5,304 nucleotides of DNA, taken from assembly GCA_031267205.1 (NCBI GenBank), contig JAIRZN010000047.1:1-5304 (forward strand), given 5' to 3'. Made by a program: the position numbers and the translations under genes. Shown piece after piece: positions 1-5,304 of the stretch. Each line of letters begins with the position of its first letter. The first letter of the stretch is position 1. The notes under the pieces were generated by a model. That model ran no database searches and had not been told where the DNA came from. It saw nothing but the letters and a program-made list of their open reading frames with translations. Origin of the DNA: Tannerellaceae bacterium (lineage in GTDB: Bacteria; Bacteroidota; Bacteroidia; Bacteroidales; Tannerellaceae).

Positions 1-40
1 AAAAGTGAAGCGAACAGCCAACGGTTTGAAAGGAATATCT

Positions 41-48
41 TATATTTG
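41..48 (+). promoter_or_regulatory. Bacteroides-type -7 promoter box for the five-gene block
   Basis: TATATTTG matches the Bacteroidota sigma-ABfr -7 consensus TAnnTTTG exactly and lies 43 bases before the chosen start of the first gene, in an AT-rich stretch. It would put transcription start around 53-58 and give a short leader of about 35-40 bases. The upstream partner is weak: the only TTTG, at 25-28, leaves a 12-base gap, where roughly 19-21 is usual, and nothing better is seen at the proper distance. A small CAACGTTG palindrome at 49-56 follows the box; its significance is unknown. Confidence 0.5.
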
Positions 49-91
49 CAACGTTGAATATGAATTAATCATACTTGTATACATTATAAAT

Positions 92-655
92 ATGGACAGT
101 TTTTCTGAATTGGCAAAGACGAGGAGAAGTACGCGCAAGTTTACCGGCGAGTTGCTCGCGCCCGGACAAGTGGAGCTGATACTGAGGGCCGGACTGATGT
201 CGCCATCCTCGAAGTGCAGCACACCGTGGCAGTTCGTCGTCGTCGAGGACAAGGATATGCTCCTCAGGCTCTCACGGTGCAAGCCGCAGGGAGCGAAGTT
301 TTTGGAAGGCTGCGCACTCGCTATCGCCGTATGCGCCAATGTTATGGAAAGCGAGGCCTGGACGGAGGACGCGACCATAGCCGCCCTTATGATGCAGTTG
401 CAAGCCGAAGACCTTGGGCTCGGCAGTTGTTGGTGCCAGATTCGCGGACGTCAGACGGAAGACGAAGGCGATTCGACCCAGTACGTGCGCGACCTGCTCG
501 GAATACCTTATCAGATTGAAGTTCTATGCGTCATAGGAATAGGCCATAAGGCGCATGAAAACAAACCCTTTGACGAAACTCGGCTGCAATGGGAAAAGGT
601 GCACCTCGGCTCCTTCTCCCACGCGGCGCCTCAGGAACCACATAATAGCAAATGA
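92..655 (+). CDS. Nitroreductase-family FMN flavoprotein
   Basis: This 187-residue protein belongs to the nitroreductase-like family of FMN-dependent, cytoplasmic NAD(P)H oxidoreductases. Visible hallmarks are the N-terminal FMN-phosphate motif RRSTRKF (residues 11-17), the SPSSKCSTPWQF segment (37-48) typical of the flavin pocket, and the helix-strand segment around QLQAEDLGLGSCWCQ (102-116) leading to an IGIGH strand near the C terminus. The length fits the shorter, single-domain members. The frame stays open upstream to position 5, but that extension runs through the promoter box and leader and has no family resemblance; ATG 92 puts the RRS motif at its usual distance from the N terminus. 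There is no Shine-Dalgarno sequence, only an A/T-rich leader. The stop is 3 bases before the next gene, so co-transcription is expected. The physiological substrate cannot be read from sequence; nitroaromatic reduction is a family label, not a proven role. The pocket region is cysteine-rich (C42, C63, C74, C81, C113, C115). Confidence 0.9.
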   Translation: MDSFSELAKTRRSTRKFTGELLAPGQVELILRAGLMSPSSKCSTPWQFVVVEDKDMLLRLSRCKPQGAKFLEGCALAIAVCANVMESEAWTEDATIAALMMQLQAEDLGLGSCWCQIRGRQTEDEGDSTQYVRDLLGIPYQIEVLCVIGIGHKAHENKPFDETRLQWEKVHLGSFSHAAPQEPHNSK

Positions 656-658
656 AAA

Positions 659-1432
659 ATGAAAATCGTATTTATCGGCGCAGGTAACCTGGCAAGCTGT
701 GTATCGCTGGAAATGCAACGCGTAGGAATGACCGTCGGACAAATATTCAGCCGGACACACAGTAGCGCCGAATCGCTTGCCAAAAAATTGAACTGCCCCT
801 GGACTACAAACCTCAATGAAATCGCGACGGATGCGGATCTCTACATTTTCTCAGTCAGCGACGCCGCCCTGAACGAGGTTATCGCTCATGTCAGACCAAA
901 CAACGGCCTCTGGGTGCACACCTCAGGCAGTGTGCCTATGAGCGTCTTTGAAGGATACGCCGGGCGTTATGGTGTGTTGTACCCGATGCAGACCTTTACC
1001 AAGAAGCGCAAGGTGCAGCTCGACGGCACGCCTATCTTCCTCGAAGTGAACAATCCTAACGACATGAACATGCTCAAGAAGATAGCCATAGCGCTGTCCG
1101 GTAATGCCTGCGAGGTTGACTCGGAGAAGCGCAAGCACATTCACTTAGCCGCCGTCTTTGCCTGCAACTTCTCCAACCACATGTATATGCTGGCCGCCAA
1201 ACTGCTTAAGGAACAGGGAATACCGTACAACGTACTCCAGCCCCTGATAAACGAGACGGCCGGCAAGATCAGCGATATATCGCCCCAGGAGGCCCAGACG
1301 GGGCCCTCCGTGCGCTTCGACAAGGATGTAATGGACCGTCATCTCGGCATGCTTAACCATGAACCCGCCATGCAGGCGATATACAAGATATTGAGCCAAA
1401 ATATATATAAAGAAACACATAGCCATGAGTAG
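659..1432 (+). CDS. Rossmann-fold/DUF2520 domain protein (NADP oxidoreductase-like)
   Basis: This 257-residue protein matches the two-domain Rossmann-like plus DUF2520 family, which resembles 6-phosphogluconate dehydrogenase/ProC-type NAD(P) enzymes but has no established reaction. The N-terminal strand-loop-helix IGAGNLA (residues 6-12) is the dinucleotide-binding loop. It is followed by SVSDAAL (65-71), the HTSGS turn (87-91) and YPMQTF (108-113), all usual family landmarks. The C-terminal helical DUF2520 part carries HLAAVFACNFSNH (162-174), NET (198-200) and AQTGP (212-216), with H228 further on. These histidine/asparagine-rich segments are the likely active-site or cofactor-facing surface. 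The start follows the nitroreductase stop by 3 bases; an overlapping ATG at 652 is in another frame. The stop lies inside the next gene, an 8-base overlap that suggests translational coupling. It is predicted to be cytoplasmic, with no signal peptide. The family is confident; the substrate is unknown. Confidence 0.88.
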   Translation: MKIVFIGAGNLASCVSLEMQRVGMTVGQIFSRTHSSAESLAKKLNCPWTTNLNEIATDADLYIFSVSDAALNEVIAHVRPNNGLWVHTSGSVPMSVFEGYAGRYGVLYPMQTFTKKRKVQLDGTPIFLEVNNPNDMNMLKKIAIALSGNACEVDSEKRKHIHLAAVFACNFSNHMYMLAAKLLKEQGIPYNVLQPLINETAGKISDISPQEAQTGPSVRFDKDVMDRHLGMLNHEPAMQAIYKILSQNIYKETHSHE

Positions 1433-1958
1433 CATTAATTATGATCTGACAAAGATAAAAGCCTTCCTCTTCGATGTCGACGGCGTACTTTCGCTCGAAT
1501 ACATCGGCCTGCACCCAAGCGGTGAACCTATGCGCACGACAAATACCAAAGATGGATACGCCCTGCACCTGGCCGTAAAGAAGGGCTTCCACGTCGGGAT
1601 AATAACCGGCGGATACACGGAGGCCATCAGGATACGCTTGGAAAGCTTGGGCGTGGAACATATCTATATGCGGAGCGCCGTGAAGATGGACGACTTCAAA
1701 GACTTCATGGCCAAGACGGGCCTCGCGAACGACCAGGTGATGTACGCGGGCGACGATATACCGGACTACCAAATAATGTCGGTAGTCGGGCTGCCCGTAG
1801 CTCCCGCCGACGCCGTGCCGGAGATAAAACAGATAGCCCGTTATATCTCCGGGCGTAACGGAGGAGAGGGCGTGGCCCGCGACGTGATCGAACAGACCAT
1901 GAAGGCGCAAGGGTTATGGATGACTGACGACGCTTTCGGATGCCCGTACATACAATAA
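1425..1958 (+). CDS. kdsC: KdsC-type HAD phosphatase (KDO 8-phosphate phosphatase)
   Basis: This is a 177-residue C0-type (capless) HAD phosphatase of the YrbI/KdsC family. These enzymes hydrolyse 3-deoxy-D-manno-octulosonate 8-phosphate to KDO plus phosphate, the step before CMP-KDO formation for lipid A/LPS core. The HAD motifs are intact and in order: FDVDGVL (16-22) with nucleophile D17 and acid/base D19, IITGG (59-63) with T61, K87 in SAVKMDDF, and GDDIPDYQIM (109-118) for Mg2+ binding. The C-terminal GGEGVARD tail (146-153) is the KdsC-type segment that reaches a neighbouring subunit in the tetramer. Length is normal. It overlaps the upstream gene by 8 bases and the downstream maf by 19, so translation is probably coupled. 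Some Bacteroidales carry close paralogues acting on KDN 9-phosphate, so exact substrate choice is inferred. No kdsA, kdsB or kpsF-like gene is in the window. Confidence 0.9.
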   Translation: MSSINYDLTKIKAFLFDVDGVLSLEYIGLHPSGEPMRTTNTKDGYALHLAVKKGFHVGIITGGYTEAIRIRLESLGVEHIYMRSAVKMDDFKDFMAKTGLANDQVMYAGDDIPDYQIMSVVGLPVAPADAVPEIKQIARYISGRNGGEGVARDVIEQTMKAQGLWMTDDAFGCPYIQ

Positions 1959-2509
1959 TACTATGCTCCAATTCCCCCAGGCGAAGGGAATTGTTGTCCG
2001 GACTGGGCCTCAGGTTCGAGGTGAGGACAATGCAGGGCGTGGACGAGTCCTACCCTTCGTCGCTGAAGAAGGAAGATGTCCCGCTATACGTCGCCTGTAA
2101 AAAGATGGAGGCCTACCTCCCCCAAGCCAAGGACGACGAACTTCTGCTCACGGCCGATACGATCGTACTTATCGACGACGCCATACTCGGCAAACCCTCC
2201 GATAGAGAGCAGGCCGTCGAAATGCTCCGCCTCCTTTCGGGCCGTACACATTCTGTAATCACAGGCGTATGCATAGCATGCAGCAGTAAGGCAACCTCGT
2301 TCTCCGTCGCCTCCAAAGTAAGCTTCGCTAATATAAAGGAAGAAGACATCGAATACTACGTAGACAATTACCACCCCTACGACAAGGCCGGCGCCTACGG
2401 CATACAGGAATGGATAGGCTACGTAGCCGTGGAAGGCATAGAAGGCTCGTTCTACAACGTCATGGGATTGCCCGTGCAAAGACTCTACAAGGAATTATCT
2501 ACCTTTTAA
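1940..2509 (+). CDS. maf: Maf-like nucleotide pyrophosphatase (dTTP/UTP, YhdE type)
   Basis: This 189-residue protein is a complete Maf/Ham1-fold nucleoside triphosphate pyrophosphatase. Such enzymes hydrolyse dTTP, UTP and some modified pyrimidine nucleotides to the monophosphate and pyrophosphate, a cytoplasmic house-cleaning activity; overproduced Maf can block septum formation in some bacteria. Signatures are SNSPRRRELL (10-19), VDES (34-37), TADTIV (71-76) with the catalytic Asp D73, GKP (84-86), LSGRTHSVITG (99-109) and DKAGAYGIQ (148-156). SPRR and the terminal Gln of GIQ follow the E. coli YhdE pattern rather than the YceF (7-methyl-GTP) pattern, which has SPWR. The ATG at 1940 places the SNSPRR motif right at the N terminus, as usual for the family, and accepts a 19-base overlap with kdsC; no Shine-Dalgarno sequence is present. 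Isoleucine codons are 8 ATA, 4 ATC and 0 ATT. Confidence 0.93.
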   Translation: MPVHTIILCSNSPRRRELLSGLGLRFEVRTMQGVDESYPSSLKKEDVPLYVACKKMEAYLPQAKDDELLLTADTIVLIDDAILGKPSDREQAVEMLRLLSGRTHSVITGVCIACSSKATSFSVASKVSFANIKEEDIEYYVDNYHPYDKAGAYGIQEWIGYVAVEGIEGSFYNVMGLPVQRLYKELSTF

Positions 2510-2519
2510 ACATACCACA

Positions 2520-3542
2520 ATGGACAAAGTACGATTCGGTATCGTAGGCACAAACTTCATAACCGACTGGGTAATCGCCGGAGCAAGGCAGGAAGAACGT
2601 TTCGAACTCGCCGCCGTATACTCGCGCACACAATCAACAGCCTCAGCCTTCGCCCTCAGGCACGGTATCCCGCACACCTTCACCTCGCTCGAAGAGATGG
2701 CCCGGAGCACACTCATAGACGCCGTCTACATCGCCTCGCCCAACTTCCTGCACGCCTCGCAAAGCATCCTGTGCATGAGCTGCGGCAAGCATGTGTTGTG
2801 CGAAAAACCCTTAGCCTCCAATGCGCGCGAAGCTATGGAGATGATCGCCGCCTCGAAGATGTACGGCGTAACCCTGATGGAAGCCATGAAGCCTACGCTA
2901 ACGCCCAACTTCCTGTCCGTAAGGAATAACCTGAAGCGTATCGGAACAGTGCGCCGCTATTTCGCCTGTTACTGCCAATACTCCTCACGCTACGACAAAT
3001 ACAAGGAAGGAACGCTGCTCAACGCCTTCAGGCCTGAGTATTCCAACGGCGCAATGATGGACATAGGCGTATACACGGTCTACCCGATGGTTGCGCTCTT
3101 CGGTCGCCCGCTGAAGACGGACGCATCGGGCATAGTATTGTCCTCCGGTGTGGACGGGCAGGGAGCCGTCAACTTCCTGTACGATGGCATGAACGCCACC
3201 GTCCTATACTCCAAGATAGCCGATTCCTCCCTCCCGTCGGAGATACAGGGCGAAGGAGGCCGGATAACCTTAGACCGCATCAATATAATAGGTAAGGTAA
3301 CTTACACGCCGCGCCTCCCGGCCTCTCCGGGCAAAGGCGCCCAACCCGTAGACGAGGACATAAGCGAGCCGGCAAGCGACATGGACGAGTACTATTACGA
3401 GGTAGCCGAGTTCGTCGACCTGGTTATCGCCGGCAAACGCGAGTCGGAGATTAACTCGCACGAAAATTCCCTGATCACACTCGAAATTGTAGATGAAGTA
3501 CGCCGACAGCTTGGGATCGTCTATCCGGCGGACAGGCCCTAA
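2520..3542 (+). CDS. Gfo/Idh/MocA-family NAD(P)-dependent oxidoreductase
   Basis: This 340-residue protein has the two-domain architecture of the Gfo/Idh/MocA family, which oxidise or reduce sugars, inositols and related compounds with a nicotinamide cofactor. The N-terminal Rossmann loop reads GIVGTNFITD (7-16), with Asn and Thr where many members have Gly and Gly/Ala. The family's CEKPL motif is at 94-98 with the presumed catalytic Lys K96. EAMKPTLTPNF (121-131) follows, and the C-terminal domain has GAMMDIGVYTVYP (177-189), in which D181 is kept and the usual catalytic His position is Tyr (Y185), as in dihydrodiol dehydrogenase-like members. No signal peptide is visible, so it should be cytoplasmic. 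The start lies 10 bases after the maf stop, without a Shine-Dalgarno sequence. Residues 270-295 are a Pro/Asp/Glu-rich, probably flexible loop. The TAA stop overlaps the stop of the opposing gene. The substrate is unknown; it may have been added to the block independently of the preceding four genes. Confidence 0.9.
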   Translation: MDKVRFGIVGTNFITDWVIAGARQEERFELAAVYSRTQSTASAFALRHGIPHTFTSLEEMARSTLIDAVYIASPNFLHASQSILCMSCGKHVLCEKPLASNAREAMEMIAASKMYGVTLMEAMKPTLTPNFLSVRNNLKRIGTVRRYFACYCQYSSRYDKYKEGTLLNAFRPEYSNGAMMDIGVYTVYPMVALFGRPLKTDASGIVLSSGVDGQGAVNFLYDGMNATVLYSKIADSSLPSEIQGEGGRITLDRINIIGKVTYTPRLPASPGKGAQPVDEDISEPASDMDEYYYEVAEFVDLVIAGKRESEINSHENSLITLEIVDEVRRQLGIVYPADRP

Positions 3543-5257
3543 CGGCAGTGTTCACGGATAAGGCGGGCCACGAGAGGGTCGCCAAGTTCGGCGGCTTTGT
3601 TAAAGGCCTCGCAGGCTTCAGGTTTCTTCTCGCCGCGTATCAAACATATACCGCGGATACGGTAGCAGGCTCCAAAGTCAGGCGCCAGGTCTAAGGCCTT
3701 CTGTACGCTGGCCAAGGCGTCGTCGTAGTTTTGCATACGCACGAGTACGGCGGCCTCTTCGGCGTAATAGTCAGGCATTTGTTCGTTCATGGAGATCGCC
3801 TGCCTGATGTCCAGCAAGGCCCCGTCATTGTCGCCGGATTGTAGTTTGGCCTGCTCACGGAAGAAATAGAAAGAATCGTTAACCTTCCCTTCCGTCAACG
3901 AGTGATAGAGGTTGTAGTCCTCGACAGCCTCGGCATACAGAGACAACTGCGTCTTATACTCTACCCTTTCAAGTACATAAGGAGCAGCCTGCGGCGGAAC
4001 GGGAACACCCATGCGGACGATGACGCTGTCGAGCAGTTCGATGATATGGCTGATCTGGACGCCCGGTATCCTTTTCAACGCCTCGACCGCCGAATAGTAT
4101 GAGGCCGAAGAAGCCGAAGGACTGTCGTTTACCCTCATGTACGACTCGTAGGCCGCCGGATAATCCTCGACAAAGAAGTATATATTGCCTTCCAGCTCGC
4201 GGTAAGCCGGTAAGTCTTCCGTCTGTATGGCGTTATCAACGGCGAGCAGTGCGGCGGCCATCGTCCAGTCGCCCGAAGTTATGGAGGTATCGCCGGCGGC
4301 TACTGCGTATATGAGTTTAGCCCGGTTGTAATAAGCCTCCCCCTTGTTAGGATTGAGGCGTATAGACTTCAGGATGTCGGCATTAGCCATGTCGAGGCAA
4401 GCGGACTGCCCGGCGGCGTCGGCAGCAAGTTCGGCGCGTTTGTTGACATAGTGCGAGGCCCGGCTCATATAGCCGTCTGCGGCGTCCGGGAATGTAGCGA
4501 CGAAATCGTTAAGAGTCTCCAGGTAAGTCGCCGCATCCTGTGAAGCAGCCTGGAGGAATAGCGCAACGGCAGCCTGTTCGGCATCAAGAGGCCACATCTT
4601 GCGTATGCCCACGCGGGTATAGACGGTGTTAAAAACGTCGGCCGTAGACATGGACAAAGAGTTGACGTATGTGGCCGAAACGCCGTAAGAGTGCTCTTTC
4701 TTCCCCGAAGCATCCTCCTGGGTCAGCGCGAATACCTGTCCGCCGGCGAGCAAAAGCGGCGAATTAGTCTGTTCCTTTTCAATGGGGAAAGAGAGCTTAT
4801 AATAGCTGTAAGAATCTTTCAACTTACTGACCTCCGTGACGTTGCCTTGCAGGAATGTCCCACCGTAAGGCATCATGAAGACAGGTGAACCTTCCGGCGC
4901 AGGGTCGGCCGCCAGGGGCAGGAATGGTACTTTCTTTTGTACGGCGACCTTAAAGCGTATGACGTCGTACAGATCGTCGGCGCCGATAATATAAGTCACC
5001 GGATAGGTTTTACCCTCCGTATCGGTGACCGTAGCCTTAGCCGCCCCGTTGAAGAGCGAGTAAGCCGAGAGAGCTTCGCCTGTTTCGGTCACGAAAAATC
5101 CGCCGGTCGAATTGATCTTGTTGTTGTTTTTGTCAAAAGTAGTGACCCTAAGAACCGCCTTCATCGACTTATCCATCCATTTGGGCGCCTTCTGAGCCGC
5201 TACCGGCAGCGAAAGAAAAGCTGCGAGCATATACAATATCGGTTTATTCATATCCAT
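3539..5257 (-). CDS. Exported trypsin-like (probable pseudoprotease) and TPR-repeat protein
   Basis: This protein has 572 residues from ATG 5257. ATG 5251, two residues later, is almost equally good; a longer frame starting at a TTG (5284) would run into the promoter box. Residues 1-21 form a signal peptide (basic Lys, hydrophobic core around YMLAAFLSLPV, cleavage near AAQ), so it is exported to the periplasm or beyond; no lipobox Cys is seen. Residues about 29-200 resemble a DegP/HtrA-like trypsin fold: a GGFFVTETGEALSAYSLF stretch, then GADDLYDVIRFKV, then TNSPLLLAGGQVFAL. Aligned by eye to HtrA-type proteases, the His position is Ser (about S67), the Asp remains (about D98), and the Ser remains (about S166) but lacks the following Gly-Gly. 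Activity is therefore doubtful. From about 285 to 570 the protein is alpha-helical with degenerate TPR units, clearest at the C-terminal end (YYAEEAAVLVRMQNYDDALA and on), a protein-interaction platform. Function is unknown. It is transcribed from its own promoter, convergent to the kdsC-maf block. Confidence 0.85.
   Translation of the reverse strand: MDMNKPILYMLAAFLSLPVAAQKAPKWMDKSMKAVLRVTTFDKNNNKINSTGGFFVTETGEALSAYSLFNGAAKATVTDTEGKTYPVTYIIGADDLYDVIRFKVAVQKKVPFLPLAADPAPEGSPVFMMPYGGTFLQGNVTEVSKLKDSYSYYKLSFPIEKEQTNSPLLLAGGQVFALTQEDASGKKEHSYGVSATYVNSLSMSTADVFNTVYTRVGIRKMWPLDAEQAAVALFLQAASQDAATYLETLNDFVATFPDAADGYMSRASHYVNKRAELAADAAGQSACLDMANADILKSIRLNPNKGEAYYNRAKLIYAVAAGDTSITSGDWTMAAALLAVDNAIQTEDLPAYRELEGNIYFFVEDYPAAYESYMRVNDSPSASSASYYSAVEALKRIPGVQISHIIELLDSVIVRMGVPVPPQAAPYVLERVEYKTQLSLYAEAVEDYNLYHSLTEGKVNDSFYFFREQAKLQSGDNDGALLDIRQAISMNEQMPDYYAEEAAVLVRMQNYDDALASVQKALDLAPDFGACYRIRGICLIRGEKKPEACEAFNKAAELGDPLVARLIREHCR
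3578..3601 (+). terminator. Possible weak intrinsic terminator of the five-gene block
   Basis: Reading the + strand, GTCGCC at 3578-3583 can pair with GGCGGC at 3590-3595 (six pairs, one of them T-G) around the loop AAGTTC, followed by TTTGTT. It begins 36 bases after the oxidoreductase stop, a sensible place for the mRNA to end, since no intergenic spacer exists. The T tract is short and interrupted, and these bases also encode the opposing protein's C terminus, so the fold may be accidental. Confidence 0.25.
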
Positions 5258-5281
5258 TTTTCCACATTTTATTAAACGAAA

Positions 5282-5289
5282 CAAAGATA
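5282..5289 (-). promoter_or_regulatory. Bacteroides-type -7 promoter box for the TPR protein gene
   Basis: On the - strand these bases read TATCTTTG, an exact TAnnTTTG match, 24 bases upstream of ATG 5257 in AT-rich sequence. Transcription would start around 5270-5276, giving a very short leader of roughly 15-20 bases that carries only an A-rich GTGGAAAA before the ATG. The matching -33 TTTG would fall beyond position 5304, outside the window, so the box cannot be confirmed in full. Confidence 0.55.
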
Positions 5290-5304
5290 AAAATTAATCT
5301 TAAA

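Noticed and set aside
5..91. An N-terminal extension of the nitroreductase by 29 residues.
   Set aside because: It runs through the TATATTTG promoter box and AT-rich leader, shows no family similarity, and the FMN motif sits correctly after ATG 92.
1353..1910. A 185-residue open frame on the - strand opposite kdsC.
   Set aside because: Its composition (rich in His, Tyr, Val, Arg) is that of an antisense shadow, it has no recognisable domain, and the + strand holds intact HAD motifs over the same bases.
2084..2479. A 131-residue open frame on the - strand opposite maf.
   Set aside because: Same antisense-shadow composition; maf is complete with all signature motifs on the + strand.
3494..3529. 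Inverted repeat CGCCG/CGGCG near the end of the oxidoreductase, considered as terminator for the - strand gene.
   Set aside because: The stem is only five pairs with a loop of about 20 bases and no T tract follows on the - strand.
4937..5275. A 112-residue open frame on the + strand over the 5' half of the TPR protein gene.
   Set aside because: It has no domain, no promoter or start context, and mirrors a strongly supported signal peptide and domain on the other strand.
1..5304. Looked for CRISPR repeats, tRNA or rRNA genes, insertion-sequence ends, phage genes and defence systems.
   Set aside because: No direct repeat arrays, terminal inverted repeats, transposase, integrase or RNA-like segments were seen; coding sequence fills nearly the whole window.

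Overview
The window reads as chromosomal DNA of a member of the Bacteroidota, most likely order Bacteroidales. Three things point there. No start codon has a convincing Shine-Dalgarno sequence. Both transcription units begin just downstream of an exact match to the Bacteroides-type -7 promoter box (TAnnTTTG). The outermost gene encodes a secreted protein whose signal peptide ends in the 'AAQ' style common in this phylum. Base composition is moderately G+C rich, yet isoleucine is often written ATA and arginine AGG/AGA. The genus cannot be named from this window.

Layout: five genes on the + strand form a tight block from 92 to 3542. In order they encode a nitroreductase-family flavoprotein, a Rossmann/DUF2520 protein, a KdsC-type HAD phosphatase, a Maf nucleotide pyrophosphatase and a Gfo/Idh/MocA oxidoreductase. 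Junctions are +3, -8, -19 and +10 bases, so one polycistronic mRNA from the promoter near position 41 is the simplest reading. A sixth gene on the - strand (5257 to 3539) runs toward this block and encodes an exported protein with a trypsin-like domain and C-terminal TPR repeats. The two units converge with overlapping stop codons and no spacer.

Functionally the block mixes envelope biosynthesis (KdsC, which makes free KDO for lipid A/LPS core), nucleotide-pool housekeeping (Maf) and three nucleotide- or flavin-dependent redox-type proteins of unknown substrate. There is no sign of a mobile element, phage, CRISPR array, RNA gene or defence system. No stretch of 100 bases or more lacks a gene.

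The most interesting item is the - strand gene. Its protease-like domain appears catalytically broken: the histidine position is serine, and the Gly-Gly after the serine is missing. It is probably a pseudoprotease scaffold rather than an enzyme. I see no clearly new biological system here; the window looks like ordinary core genome with a few features worth checking.
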